Assembly (NCBI RefSeq): GCF_039525035.1
Contig: NZ_BAAAHE010000044.1
Span: 110,891 to 174,890, forward strand
Reading direction: 5' to 3'
Source: Sporichthya brevicatena
GTDB taxonomy: Bacteria; Actinomycetota; Actinomycetes; Sporichthyales; Sporichthyaceae
Length of the DNA: 64,000 nt
Shown: positions 51,608 to 60,809 of the stretch, in pieces
Numbering within the stretch: the stretch's first letter is position 1
How the letters are laid out: each line of letters opens with the position of its first letter
The notes under the pieces: model-generated
The model's database searches: none
What the model saw: the letters and a program-made list of their open reading frames with translations, nothing else
What the model was told of the DNA's origin: nothing
Made by a program: the position numbers and the translations under genes

Positions 51608-51748
51608 CGACCGCCCGCTCATGCATGAGCGGGCGGTCGCTTTTCGGGCGGCCGGTGTCCGAATCTCGACCCTCCGCTCATGCATGAGCGGGCGGTCGCT
51701 TTTCGGGCGGCCGGTGTCCGAATCTCGACCCTCCGCTCATGCATGAGC
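51608..51748. repeat. ccr terminator palindrome duplicated as a 59-bp tandem repeat
   Basis: A 32-bp perfect palindrome (51608-51639, core GCTCATGCATGAGC) followed by CTTTT forms an intrinsic terminator for ccr. A 59-base unit starting with this core at 51617 is repeated exactly at 51676, and a third core stands at 51735-51748. The tandem copies lack the outer palindrome arms. The rest of the gap up to 51822 holds no gene. Confidence 0.9.
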
Positions 51749-51822
51749 AACGGGCGGGAGCGGGGACGTGAAGATTTGTCCGTTTCGTTCCCGGGCCGGG
51801 GGCGCCGTGGGAACATGCCGGG

Positions 51823-53649
51823 GTGACGTCGGACGCCGAGCGGGCGCCCGGCCGCGAGCTGTCGCGGCCGGGGACGGTCGCACGGTTCGAGACGGCCCTG
51901 CGCGGTTACGACCGGGCCCAGGTCGATCTCTACGTCGACGAACTCAGCTCCCGGCTGGAGGCACTGCGCGCCGCGGTGGCGGACGCCGAGCAGGTCGCGC
52001 ACGACGCGCGCGAGGACGCACTCGCCGCGCACGCGGAGCTGACGCGGACCCGAGCCCGGCTCGCGGACACCGAGGCCCGGCTCGCCCAGGTCGAGGCCTC
52101 CCCCGGCCTGCCCGGGGAGGACAGCGCCGGCCGGCTGATGCGCCTGGCCGAGCTGACGGCCGAGGCGCTGCGCGCGGAGGCGGCCGAGGCGGCCGCCGCG
52201 GTGCAGCGGGAGGCCCACGAAGCACTGGAGGCGGCGCACCGCAGGCACGCGGAGCTGCTGGAGGCGGCCGCGGTCGAGAAGGCCGCCCTGCTCGCCGAGG
52301 CCCGCCGGGTGGCCGTGGCCCTGGCCGAGGCCGGCCGCGTCACCGGCGAGGCCCGCCGGACCGAGGGCGCGAGCTCCCGCAAGCGCGCCGAGCAGGCCGC
52401 CCGCCGGGAGGGCGAGCGGATCGTCGCGGCCGCGCGGGCCCGGGCCGCCGAGATCGAGCGCATCATCGAGCGCCGCGTGACCGAGGCCGAGACCGCCGGC
52501 TTCGGGGCCCGGGCCCGTGGTCACGCCCAGGCGGCGGCGACCGCCGCGCGGCTGCGGACGCGCGCCGCGGACGTCCTCGCCCGCGCCCACGAGCGGGCCG
52601 AGACCCTGCAGACCACGGCCGCCCGCGAGGCGGACGCGCTGATCACCGAGGCGACCGCGAAGTCCCAGGCGATGCTCGCCGCGGCCCGGACCGAGAGCCA
52701 GCAGCTCGTCACGGACGCCGAGACCCGCCTCGCCGCCGCGCAGGCCGCGGCGGCCGCGCTCACCCGCGTCGCGACGGCCGAGGCGCGGGAACTCTCCGAG
52801 ACCACGAAGGCCGAGGCCGCACGGCTCGCGGAGACCTCACGCGAGCAGGCCACCCGTCTGCTCCAGGAGGCCCGCGCCGAGGCCACCCGCCTGACCACCG
52901 CGGCCCGCGCCGAGGCCGAGCGGGTCTCGCGGTCGGCCGCCGACGAGGCGACCGCCCTGCTCACCGCGGCCCGTAGCGACGCCGAGGCCACCACCGTCGC
53001 CGCCCGCGAGGCCGCCGAGAAGCTGACGACCACGTCCACCGCGGCCGCCGCGGCGCGCGAGGCCAGCGCCCGGGCCGAGGCCGAGCGGGTGCTGCGGGAG
53101 GCCCAGGAGGCGGCGGACGCCCTGACCGCGCGCTCCACCGGCGAGGCGGCGAAGGTCCTTGCCGAGGCCCGGCGCGAGGCGCACTCGATCGCCGCGGCGT
53201 CGCGGTCCCAGGTCGAGCAGATCACCAGCGAGGCCCGGGCGACCGCGGACGCCGTCACCGCCCGCGCCACGGCCGAGGCCGAGCGCCTGTCCTCCTCGAC
53301 CCGCGCCGCGGCCGCCGAGCTCGCCGCGGCCGCCAGTGCGGACCGCGAAGCGGCCGCCGAGATGTTGGCCGAGGCGGAGCGCAAGCTCGACGACGCCCGG
53401 CGGCGCGCCGAGGGCCTCGCGACCGCGGCCCTGGAGGCGATCGCGGACGAACTGGCCGCGCGCCGGGCCGAGGTCCGCGCCCTCGAAAACGAAAGAGATT
53501 CGATTCTGGCGCAGCGTCAGGACATCGGTGCGCACTTGATCAACCTTCAGGCAAGTCTGGATCTCATGGCCGAGCTCGGCGTCGATCCGGGTGGTCCTGG
53601 TTCCGAATCGGGCTCGGACAACGGGCCGAAGTCGACCGACAGGTCCTGA
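51823..53649 (+). CDS. Large DivIVA-like coiled-coil protein
   Basis: 608 residues from GTG. A DivIVA-type N-terminal motif (TVARFETALRGYDRAQVDLYVDELSSRLE, about 18-46) is followed by nearly unbroken Ala/Glu/Arg coiled coil to about residue 585 and a short Gly/Ser-rich tail. It resembles the Scy/FilP-like or polar-growth scaffold proteins of Actinomycetota. A role in apical growth or cytoskeletal scaffolding is inferred from architecture. A second smaller DivIVA-like gene follows 218 bases downstream. Low-complexity GCC/GAG-rich DNA gives long antisense frames. Confidence 0.85.
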   Translation: MTSDAERAPGRELSRPGTVARFETALRGYDRAQVDLYVDELSSRLEALRAAVADAEQVAHDAREDALAAHAELTRTRARLADTEARLAQVEASPGLPGEDSAGRLMRLAELTAEALRAEAAEAAAAVQREAHEALEAAHRRHAELLEAAAVEKAALLAEARRVAVALAEAGRVTGEARRTEGASSRKRAEQAARREGERIVAAARARAAEIERIIERRVTEAETAGFGARARGHAQAAATAARLRTRAADVLARAHERAETLQTTAAREADALITEATAKSQAMLAAARTESQQLVTDAETRLAAAQAAAAALTRVATAEARELSETTKAEAARLAETSREQATRLLQEARAEATRLTTAARAEAERVSRSAADEATALLTAARSDAEATTVAAREAAEKLTTTSTAAAAAREASARAEAERVLREAQEAADALTARSTGEAAKVLAEARREAHSIAAASRSQVEQITSEARATADAVTARATAEAERLSSSTRAAAAELAAAASADREAAAEMLAEAERKLDDARRRAEGLATAALEAIADELAARRAEVRALENERDSILAQRQDIGAHLINLQASLDLMAELGVDPGGPGSESGSDNGPKSTDRS

Positions 53650-53867
53650 GAAATCCCTTTCGACCGGCGCCGCGCGGTCCCTCGGTTTGCCCAGAGGGCG
53701 GACGGCGGGACCCGCCTCGAGAGATGATCACTGCAGGCTCGCGCCGGGCCGAGGCAAAGCGGGACCATGAAGATTGCACAGATCCCGCGTCGCACCCGAA
53801 CCGGCTGCGAGGATGGTCAACAATCAACGCAGGACGATCACCGCAGACCTTGAGGACAAGTGTCGCA

Positions 53868-54848
53868 ATGACGATGAACGAGACCCCTCCCGCCTTCGAC
53901 ATCGTGCTGCGTGGGTACGAGCGCCGCCAGGTCGACGAGCACCTGTCCACCCTCGTGAACGACCGGCTCTCGGCTGAGCGCAAGGTCCAGGAGCTGGAGA
54001 AGCAGGTCCAGCGGGTCCGCGCCGAGTTCGAGGCCAGCGACGTCAGCGAGCCGAACTACGCCAGCCTGGGCGCCCGGGTCGAGAAGATCCTGCGCCTGGC
54101 CGAGGAGGAGGCCCGCGACGTTCGCGCCGAGGCCGACGCCGCCGGCCAGCAGGCCCGCGCGAAGGCGAGCGAGGACGCCGAGGCGATCCGCAAGTCGGCC
54201 GAGGCCGAGGCGGAGCGCCGCCGCACCGAGGCGGAGGCCAAGACCGAGCAGATGCTCGAGCAGGCCAAGGCCGAGGTCGAGCGGATCCAGACCGAGGCCC
54301 AGAACGAGGCCCAGGCGAAGATCACGAGCGCAGAGAACATCGTCGAGGAGGCCCGCGCCAAGGCCGCCCAGATCGCGACCGAGGTCGAGGCCAAGCTCGC
54401 CAAGCGCCGCGAGCAGGCCGAGCGCGACATGGCCACCCGCCAGGAGGTCGCCGAGCGCCGCCTGATGGAGACCGGCGAGAAGGCCGACGCCCTCCGCATG
54501 GAGGCCCAGAAGATGCGGGACGACGCCGAGCGTCGCGCCAAGCAGCTGCTGGAGGCCGCGCGCCGCGAGGCCGAGGACCTGGTCGCCGACGCCCGCGCCA
54601 AGGCCGAGCGCATGCGCCTGGAGTCCGAGCGCGAGCTCGCCGCCCTGACGCACCGCCGCGACAGCATCAACGCCCAGCTGAGCAACGTCCGCGAGATGCT
54701 CGCGACGCTGACCGGCTCGGCGGCGGCCCTGATCGGTGGCGGCGCCCCCGCCGCCGGTGCCGAGACCGGGGCGATGCCGGCGCAGGCTCCGCGTCCGGAC
54801 GCGCCGCAGCAGCCGCAGTCGGCCGACAACGGCACCGCGGCCTCCTGA
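53868..54848 (+). CDS. DivIVA-domain coiled-coil protein
   Basis: 326 residues. The N-terminal DivIVA motif (FDIVLRGYERRQVDEHLSTLVNDRL, about 9-33) closely matches the preceding larger protein. A coiled coil rich in Ala, Glu and Lys spans about 35-275, then an Ala/Gly/Pro-rich tail. GAGGA lies upstream of the ATG; a second ATG two codons on is possible. Relatives take part in polar growth and septal placement. The pair may co-assemble. A strong hairpin terminator follows. Confidence 0.88.
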   Translation: MTMNETPPAFDIVLRGYERRQVDEHLSTLVNDRLSAERKVQELEKQVQRVRAEFEASDVSEPNYASLGARVEKILRLAEEEARDVRAEADAAGQQARAKASEDAEAIRKSAEAEAERRRTEAEAKTEQMLEQAKAEVERIQTEAQNEAQAKITSAENIVEEARAKAAQIATEVEAKLAKRREQAERDMATRQEVAERRLMETGEKADALRMEAQKMRDDAERRAKQLLEAARREAEDLVADARAKAERMRLESERELAALTHRRDSINAQLSNVREMLATLTGSAAALIGGGAPAAGAETGAMPAQAPRPDAPQQPQSADNGTAAS

Positions 54849-54870
54849 GGTAGCTCACCCAGCAATCACC

Positions 54871-54907
54871 CCGAAGGGGCGGCACCGGTTCGGTGCCGCC
54901 CCTTCGG
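54871..54907 (+). terminator. Strong hairpin terminator after the DivIVA-like gene
   Basis: A perfect 17-bp stem (CCGAAGGGGCGGCACCG, then GTT, then its complement) begins 22 bases after the stop. No long T-run follows. The downstream gene on the minus strand ends at 54939, so it may serve both. Confidence 0.8.
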
Positions 54908-54938
54908 CGTGTTCGGGGTGCTCGCCGGCGTCGTGGGC

Positions 54939-55211
54939 TCAGCCCAACGGCCGGCGCCGGGTCCGGGCCTCCCAGCAGGCGGTGTGCCAGTGGCGGCGGT
55001 CGGCGCCGTCGGAGTCGGCGGGCCAGGCGACGACGTGCGGCCGCGACGCCGGGAGCTCGTGCGCGCAGCCCGGGCACCGGTAGGTCCGCCCCGACGGGGA
55101 GCCCGTGAGCCGCCGGACGTTCCACTCCCCGTCCGGGCCGGACTCGTAGGCCTGGGTCTCCCGCACCGGGCGCACCGGACGCCCGTCCGGGCGTGGCTTG
55201 CGGCGCGGCAT
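54939..55211 (-). CDS. Small actinobacterial Cys/His zinc-ribbon-like protein
   Basis: 90 residues from MPRRKPRPDGRPVRP; an ATG three codons upstream is equally possible. The core YRCPGCAHELPASRPHVVAWP and RRHWHTACWEARTRR is conserved across Actinomycetota, where it is often labelled ATP/GTP-binding without evidence. Two Cys plus His/Cys in HWHTACW suggest a zinc site. N- and C-termini are Arg-rich and may contact nucleic acid. The function is unknown. It is convergent with the DivIVA-like gene and divergent from the SIMPL gene. Confidence 0.75.
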   Translation of the reverse strand: MPRRKPRPDGRPVRPVRETQAYESGPDGEWNVRRLTGSPSGRTYRCPGCAHELPASRPHVVAWPADSDGADRRHWHTACWEARTRRRPLG

Positions 55212-55355
55212 GAGGTCCATTCTCCCGCCCGCCGTCGTGCCCGCGGAATTTGTCCCGATCCCGGCGAACGTTCCGCCCGGCCCCGCCGTCCTCCCCCCGA
55301 ACGGGCCACGGGACCGGCCCCGGTGACCGGGCCGCGCTGAAGGGGAGACACCGCC

Positions 55356-56105
55356 ATGACCATGTCGCTTCGTCGCACCTGGGGGCCGCTCGCCGCGGCC
55401 GGCGTCGTCGGCGCCGTCCTCACCGGCGTCCTGCTGGGCAGCGGATCGGGCGCGAGCGTCGCCGCGATCGGGTCGGACAGCGTGCGGGACACGGTCTCCG
55501 TCGCCGGCACCGGCAAGGTCAGCGGCGTGCCGGACGTCCTGCGCCTCGACCTGGGCGTCGAGCACACCGGCAAGGACGTCAACGTCGCGCTCAACGCGGC
55601 CAACCGCGACGTCGCCGCGATCAAGAAGGCGCTCGGCCGCTTCGACGTGCCGGACGCCGACATCCAGACCTCGCAGCTCTCGATCAACCCGCACTACGAG
55701 AACAACGGCAAGGTCAACGGCTACGAGGTCTTCCAGGGGCTGACGGTCAAACTGCGCGACCTGCCGAAGGCGGGCCAGGCGATCTCCGCGGCGGCGCAGG
55801 CCGGCGGCAACGCGACACGCATCAACGGCGTCTCCTTCGACATCGAGGACAACGCGAAGCTCGTCCAGGCCGCCCGCGACGCGGCGTTCGCCGACGCGAA
55901 GGCCAAGGCCGAGCAGTACGCGAAACTCGCCGGCCGTCGCCTCGGAAAGGTGACGACGATCAGCGAACAGACCTCCTACGGCGGCGAGCCGGTCCCCTAC
56001 GCCGTGATGGCGGAGGACTCCGCGGCCGCCGGCGGTTCGGTGCCGCTGGAGGCGGGCAGCCGGCAGGTCTCGGTCGACTCCAACGTCGCCTGGGAACTGG
56101 TCTAG
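55356..56105 (+). CDS. SIMPL (DUF541) domain secreted protein
   Basis: 249 residues. An N-terminal hydrophobic segment (about 11-30) acts as a signal peptide or anchor. The SIMPL domain (about 45-245) begins DTVSVAGTGKVSGVPDVLRLDLGVEHTGKDV and includes QTSQLSINPHYENNGKVNGYEVFQ and the helix ARDAAFADAKAKAEQYAKLAG. Family members are periplasmic or exported oligomers linked to stress tolerance, with no known enzyme activity. A strong hairpin follows its stop. Confidence 0.92.
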   Translation: MTMSLRRTWGPLAAAGVVGAVLTGVLLGSGSGASVAAIGSDSVRDTVSVAGTGKVSGVPDVLRLDLGVEHTGKDVNVALNAANRDVAAIKKALGRFDVPDADIQTSQLSINPHYENNGKVNGYEVFQGLTVKLRDLPKAGQAISAAAQAGGNATRINGVSFDIEDNAKLVQAARDAAFADAKAKAEQYAKLAGRRLGKVTTISEQTSYGGEPVPYAVMAEDSAAAGGSVPLEAGSRQVSVDSNVAWELV

Positions 56106-56146
56106 CAGGCTCGGCGACGTCGCAGAACTGCACTGTCGGGGGAAGG

Positions 56147-56185
56147 GGCCGGCCGGACGCGCTGGTGGGGCGCGTCCGGCCGGCC
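56147..56185 (+). terminator. Hairpin terminator after the SIMPL gene
   Basis: A perfect 16-bp GC stem (GGCCGGCCGGACGCGC at 56147-56162, complement at 56170-56185) encloses a 7-base loop, 41 bases after the stop and 36 before the next ATG. No T-run follows. Confidence 0.75.
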
Positions 56186-56221
56186 GTCGCATGTCGGGGC
56201 GGGCAGGAGCAGGATGGAGCG

Positions 56222-57109
56222 ATGGCTCCGCGAATGCCCGTGGCCTTCCTCGGCCACGGCAACCCGATGAACGCGCTCGAGACCAACCGCTACACCGAGG
56301 CCTGGCGCGCGTTCGGGGCGGCGGTCCCCCGCCCGCGCGCGATCCTCGTGGTCTCCGCGCACTGGTACATCCACGCGACCGCCGTGACGGCGATGCCGCG
56401 GCCCCGCACCATCCACGACTTCTTCGGCTTCCCCCAGGCGCTGTTCGACGTCGCCTATCCCGCGCCCGGGCTGCCGGAGCTCGCGACCGAGATCGCGGAC
56501 GTCGTCCACCCGACCTGGGTCGGCGCCGACCAGGACTCCTGGGGCATCGACCACGGCACGTGGTCGGTGCTCGTGCACGCGTTCCCCGAGGCCGACATCC
56601 CCGTCGTGCAGCTCTCGCTCAAGGCCGACGCCGGTCTCGACCACCACCTCGCCCTCGGCGCCCGGTTGGCCCCGCTGCGCGAGCGCGGTGTGCTGATCGT
56701 CGGCAGCGGCAACGTCGTGCACAACCTGCGCGCCGTCGACTTCTCGCAGCCCGACGCCGGCTTCGACTGGGCCCAGCGGTTCGACGCGGCCTTCACCGAG
56801 GCCGTCACCGGCTCCGACCCGGCCGCCACCGCCGCCCTCGACGGCCACGCCGACTTCGCCGCCGCCGTCCCGACCCCGGATCACTACCTGCCCGCGCTGT
56901 ACCTCGCGGGCCTCGCCGACGCCGCCGGCGAGTCCGCGGAGGTCCTGATCGACGGCTGCGCCTACGGCTCGTTGTCGATGACCGCGTACACCCTCGGCCT
57001 CCCGGCCGCCGACCGGACGAACGACCGGGCGAACGACAACGCGGCGGCGGCCACCACCCCCGCCGCCGAGACCGCCCCCGCCGCCCCCGCGGACTGCGCG
57101 AACATCTGA
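56222..57109 (+). CDS. DODA-type extradiol dioxygenase (class III, YgiD-like)
   Basis: 295 residues. Metal ligands of the LigB/DODA fold are evident: His in FLGHGNPMNAL, His in VSAHWYIHATAVT, and His in GSGNVVHNLR. SWGIDHGTWSVLVHAFPEADIPVVQLS is characteristic of 4,5-DOPA dioxygenase-extradiol-like proteins. They cleave catecholic rings, but natural substrates are mostly unknown. An Ala/Asp-rich C-terminal tail (about 260-295) is extra to the family. The stop is followed immediately by the 37-bp palindromic array. Confidence 0.92.
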   Translation: MAPRMPVAFLGHGNPMNALETNRYTEAWRAFGAAVPRPRAILVVSAHWYIHATAVTAMPRPRTIHDFFGFPQALFDVAYPAPGLPELATEIADVVHPTWVGADQDSWGIDHGTWSVLVHAFPEADIPVVQLSLKADAGLDHHLALGARLAPLRERGVLIVGSGNVVHNLRAVDFSQPDAGFDWAQRFDAAFTEAVTGSDPAATAALDGHADFAAAVPTPDHYLPALYLAGLADAAGESAEVLIDGCAYGSLSMTAYTLGLPAADRTNDRANDNAAAATTPAAETAPAAPADCANI

Positions 57110-57113
57110 CCCC

Positions 57114-57282
57114 TGCACTGGAGATGACATCTCCAGTGCACAGGCCCGAACCCGGTGGAGATGTCATCTCCACCGCACACACCCCAACCCGGTGGAGATG
57201 ACATCTCCAGTGCACAGACCCGAACCCGGTGGAGATGTCATCTCCACCGCACAGGCCCGAGCCCGGTGGAGATGTCATCTCC
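57114..57282. repeat. Array of five GGAGATGWCATCTCC palindromes, exact 37-bp period
   Basis: Palindrome cores start at 57120, 57157, 57194, 57231 and 57268, each 37 bases apart. Copies 1 and 3 read GGAGATGACATCTCC, and copies 2, 4 and 5 read GGAGATGTCATCTCC. The 22-base spacers are near-identical (CACAGGCCCGAACCCGGT type), unlike CRISPR spacers. The first unit shares a 27-base palindrome with 8352-8378. It lies upstream of the FmdB-like gene. Confidence 0.92.
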
Positions 57283-57316
57283 ACTGTGGGGGGACGCGCC
57301 GACCTACAATGGGCGG

Positions 57317-57547
57317 GTGCCCCGATACGAGTACCGCTGCCGCGACTGCGAGCACACGTTCGAGCTGAACCGGCCGATGGCGGACTCCGGCGCGCCCGCG
57401 CCGTGCCCGTTCGGCCACACCGACACCGTCAAGCTGCTCTCGACGATCTCGGTCGTCGGCGCCGCCACCAGCGGTGGCGGGGCTCCGCGGCCCGCCGCTC
57501 CCCCGCCCGCGATGGGTGGCGGCTGCTGCGGCGGCGCGTGCCACTGA
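57317..57547 (+). CDS. FmdB-family zinc ribbon protein
   Basis: 76 residues from GTG (VPRYEYRCRDCEHTFEL). The FmdB/CxxC_CXXC_SSSS zinc ribbon has Cys pairs in YRCRDCEHTFEL and, less regularly, PCPFGHTD, where the second pair has His for Cys. A flexible Gly/Pro-rich tail ends in GGCCGGACH, adding three Cys and a terminal His. Relatives are putative regulators. It lies 34 bases after the palindromic array, which might govern it. Confidence 0.85.
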   Translation: MPRYEYRCRDCEHTFELNRPMADSGAPAPCPFGHTDTVKLLSTISVVGAATSGGGAPRPAAPPPAMGGGCCGGACH

Positions 57548-57549
57548 CG

Positions 57550-58762
57550 TCAGGTCACCGTCACCGGCAGGCGGTCGAGCCCGTGGAAGATGAAGCTCGG
57601 CGCCCAGGTCAGCTCGTCGGGGTCGACGGCGAGGCGTAGCTCCGGGCACCGACGCAGCAGGGTCTCGAAGGCGATCCGCGCCTCCAGCCGCGCGAGCGCG
57701 ACGCCGAGGCAGTGATGAATCCCGTGGCCGAAGCCGAGGTGCGGCCGCGGTTCCCGGGTGACGTCGAGGACGTCCGGCTCCGCGACCTGGGCGGAGTCCC
57801 GGTTCGCCGGCATCAGCGCGACGATCACCAGCTCCCCCGTCCCGATCACGGCGCCGCCCACGTCGACCGGCTCGGCCGCGATCAGCGGGAACGCCACCTG
57901 GACCGGGCCGCACCAGCAGAGCAGTTCCTCGACGGCGGCGGGCACGCGCTCGGGCTCGGCGCGGAGCAGGTCCCACTGCGGACGGTGCGTCAGCAGGGCC
58001 TCCACGCCGTTGGCGATCAGGTGCACGGTCGTCTCGTGGCCCGCGGCGATGAGGATGAACGTCATCGACAGCAGCTCGTCCTCGGAGAGCGTGTCGCCGC
58101 CGTCGTCACGGACCTCGATCAGCGCACTGATCAGGTCGTCGCCGGGTTCGCGCCGCTTGGTCGCCACGAGCTCGGTGAGGCTGCGTTCGAGCACCTCGAA
58201 CTTGGCCGCCCACTCCTCGTCGGGCATGCCCATGCCGCGGAAGGTCGTCTCCATCCCGGCCTTGATGTCGTCCCGCAGGTGCGCCGGTACGCCCATCAGC
58301 TCGCAGATCACGGTCATCGGCAGCGGGAAGGCGAACTGCGCGAGCAGGTCGACGGTCGAGCCGTCCTTTCCCGCGATCAGCACCTCGTCGAGCAGGGCGT
58401 CCGTGATCGCCTGCATCGACGGGGCGAGGGACTCGACGCGCCGCCGGGTGAAAGCGGCCGTCACGAGACGGCGCTGGCGTTCGTGCGCCGCGCCGTCGCG
58501 GACCAGCATGTGGCTGGCGATCCAGGGCGCCCGGGCGAGGCGCTCGCGCCGGAACGGGGTGACCGGCGGCGGTGGCGCCTTCACCAGGCGCGCGTCGTTG
58601 AGGACGGACCGCCTCGGCGTAGCCCGTGACGAGCCACGCCTCCCCGCCCCCGGGGGACGGGATCCGCAGCACCGGACCGGCGGACGCCATCGCGGCGTAG
58701 GCCGCGACGCGGTCACCGCGGGCGGTGGCGAGGAACGGGTTGAGGCCGGCTGGTGCGCTCAT
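57550..58762 (-). pseudogene. Cytochrome P450, frameshifted
   Basis: Two overlapping frames together encode one P450 of about 404 residues. The first frame (from 58762) gives [17 protein letters not shown] to TGYAEA. The second continues SVLNDARLVKAPPPP to the end. The shift lies near 58610-58625 and needs one extra base skipped. The second part has AGHETT in helix I and the heme segment FGHGIHHCLGVALARLE. The K-helix ExxR motif reads EELLCW, with Cys for the nearly invariant Arg, one base change from CGC. A frameshift plus ExxR loss suggests an inactive gene. An assembly error could explain only the frameshift. Confidence 0.82.
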
Positions 58763-58841
58763 GGCGACTCCCGGGCGTGGGTGGCACGTCGAGTCTGACG
58801 CGGGCCACCCCCGCCCGGGAAGGGCTCAGCGGTGGAGCTGC

Positions 58842-60617
58842 TCAGCTGTAGTCGCGGAACCCGCGGCCGGTCTTGCGGCCGAGGTAGCCGGCGGTGACGA
58901 GGTGCTCGAGCAGCGGAGCCGGGGCGAACCCGGACTCGCGGAACTCGGAGAACAGCGTCCGCTCGATCGCCAGCGAAACGTCGAGGCCGACGACGTCGAG
59001 CAGGGTGAACGGCCCCATCGGGAGCCGGCAGCCTTCCTTCATCGCCAGGTCGATGTCGTCGGCGGTCGCGTAGTGCGCCTCGAGCATCTTCACCGCGTCG
59101 TTCAGGTACGGGAACAGCAGCGCGTTGACGATGAAGCCGGCCCGGTCGCCGCAGGTGACCGCGACCTTGCCGAGCTTGACGCACAGGGCCTGGGCGGTCT
59201 CGGTGACCTCGGGCGAGGTCGAGACCGTGTGCACGACCTCGACGAGCTTCATGATCGCCGCCGGGTTGAAGAAGTGCATGCCGACGACGTCGCCGGGGCG
59301 CTTGGTGCTCGCGGCGAGTTCGACGACCGGCAGCGACGAGGTGGTCGTCGCGAGGATCGCGCCCGGTCGGCAGATCTCGTCGAGGTTCTCGAACAGTGCG
59401 CGCTTGACGTCGATGTCCTCGACGACGGCCTCGACGACGAGGTCGACCGACGCGAGGTCGTCGAGCTTCGTGGTGCCGGTGACCTTCGCGAGCGTCGCGT
59501 CGCGGGCCTCCTCGGTGAGCTTGCCGCGCTGGACGGCCTTCTCGAGCGACTTGGCGATCGACTTCTGGACGCCCGCGGCCTTCTCCTCGCTGCGCGCGAC
59601 GAAGATGACGTCGTAACCCGCCTTGGCGAAGACCTCGACGATGCCGGTCGCCATGGTGCCGGTGCCGATGACACCGACACGGCTGATCTCGTGGCGCAGC
59701 TGCGGGAGGCGGTCCTTGCTCGGGGTCTGCTCGTCGGCCACGACCTCGTGGGAGTCCTTGCCCGCGTAGGTGTAGAAGCCCTTGCCGGTCTTCCGGCCGA
59801 GCAGGCCCGCGGTGATCATCTGCTTGAGGATCGGCGCCGGCGCGTGGACGCGCTTGCGGTCCTGCTTGTACATCGAGTTCAGGATCTCGTAGGCCGAGTC
59901 CAGGCCGATGAGGTCGAGCAGCGCCAGCGGGCCCATCGGGTAGCCGCAGCCGTACATCATCGCGGCGTCGATGTCCTCGCGCGTCGCGTAGCGCGACTCG
60001 TACATCTGCACCGCGTGGTTGAGGTAGCCGAACAGCAGCGCGTTGGCGATGAAGCCCGCCTTGTCGCCGCAGACGACCGGGGTCTTCCCGAGCTTCTCGG
60101 CGAGGTTCTTCACCGCGTCGACGGCGCTCTGGTCGGTGACGACCGTCCGCACGACCTCGACGAACGCCTGCACCGGCGCCGGGTTGAAGAAGTGGAGGCC
60201 GAGCACGCGGCGCGGGTTCGCCGTCGAGACCGAGATCTCGGTGACCGACAGCGACGAGGTGTTCGTGGCGAGCACGGCCTCGGGGCGCGTGATCTGGCCG
60301 AGTTCGGTGAAGATCTGCTGCTTGAGCTCCAGGTCCTCGGGGACGGCCTCGATGACCAGGTCCGCCGCGGCGACCGCCGTCAGGTCGGTCCCGATCGTGA
60401 TCCGGCCCAGCAGGTCGGCGCGCTCGGCCTCGGTGAGCTTGCCGCCGGCGACGGCGCGGGCGGTGGAGGCCTCGATCGTGGCGCGGGCGCGGGTGGCGGA
60501 GTCGGCGTCCTTCTCGACCCCGACGACGGAGACCCCGCTGCGCGCGAGTACCTCTGCGATCCCCGACCCCATCGTCCCGATTCCGACGACCCCGGCGGTG
60601 GCGAACTCTGCGGACAC
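58842..60617 (-). CDS. Duplicated-domain 3-hydroxyacyl-CoA dehydrogenase
   Basis: 591 residues, two complete 3-hydroxybutyryl-CoA dehydrogenase modules in tandem (about 1-285 and 310-591). Each has a Rossmann NAD motif ([28 protein letters not shown]), a catalytic His ([24 protein letters not shown]) and the C-terminal dimerisation domain ending [12 protein letters not shown] / LGRKTGRGF. It oxidises 3-hydroxyacyl-CoA in fatty-acid oxidation or the C4 cycle. No crotonase domain is fused, unlike FadB. An operator-like inverted repeat lies 70 bases upstream. Confidence 0.94.
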   Translation of the reverse strand: MSAEFATAGVVGIGTMGSGIAEVLARSGVSVVGVEKDADSATRARATIEASTARAVAGGKLTEAERADLLGRITIGTDLTAVAAADLVIEAVPEDLELKQQIFTELGQITRPEAVLATNTSSLSVTEISVSTANPRRVLGLHFFNPAPVQAFVEVVRTVVTDQSAVDAVKNLAEKLGKTPVVCGDKAGFIANALLFGYLNHAVQMYESRYATREDIDAAMMYGCGYPMGPLALLDLIGLDSAYEILNSMYKQDRKRVHAPAPILKQMITAGLLGRKTGKGFYTYAGKDSHEVVADEQTPSKDRLPQLRHEISRVGVIGTGTMATGIVEVFAKAGYDVIFVARSEEKAAGVQKSIAKSLEKAVQRGKLTEEARDATLAKVTGTTKLDDLASVDLVVEAVVEDIDVKRALFENLDEICRPGAILATTTSSLPVVELAASTKRPGDVVGMHFFNPAAIMKLVEVVHTVSTSPEVTETAQALCVKLGKVAVTCGDRAGFIVNALLFPYLNDAVKMLEAHYATADDIDLAMKEGCRLPMGPFTLLDVVGLDVSLAIERTLFSEFRESGFAPAPLLEHLVTAGYLGRKTGRGFRDYS

Positions 60618-60686
60618 GGTGAATCTCCTTGGTTCCAGCTGAAAATCCCGCGCTGCCTGACCCGGCGGCGCGTTGCCTGGGTCACG

Positions 60687-60700
60687 CTACCGCCCGGTAA
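60687..60700 (-). promoter_or_regulatory. Candidate beta-oxidation operator upstream of the dehydrogenase gene
   Basis: On the gene's strand it reads TTACCGGGCGGTAG, with inverted arms TACC-N4-GGTA. It agrees with the etfBA site (TTACTGGCGAGTAG) at 10 of 14 positions. Shared control of the two fatty-acid oxidation loci is inferred. Confidence 0.42.
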
Positions 60701-60809
60701 AGATCGCCTGCTCAGCGCGGCGGTTCGGCGGCCGTTCGGCGCGACGGGCGGTGGCGCGAATCGACGGGCGGCACGCGTCCGCGCCGAGTGGACCCGTAGC
60801 GTTGCGTTC

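Noticed and set aside
52521-53384. Long minus-strand Ala/Ser-rich frame over the DivIVA-like gene
   Set aside because: It is produced by the low-complexity GCC/GAG repeat of the coiled coil. The plus strand has a DivIVA motif and correct GC bias.
57114-57282. CRISPR array at the five evenly spaced repeats
   Set aside because: The spacers are near-identical, repeats are only 15 bp and alternate in sense, and no cas genes are nearby. It is a tandem palindromic repeat.
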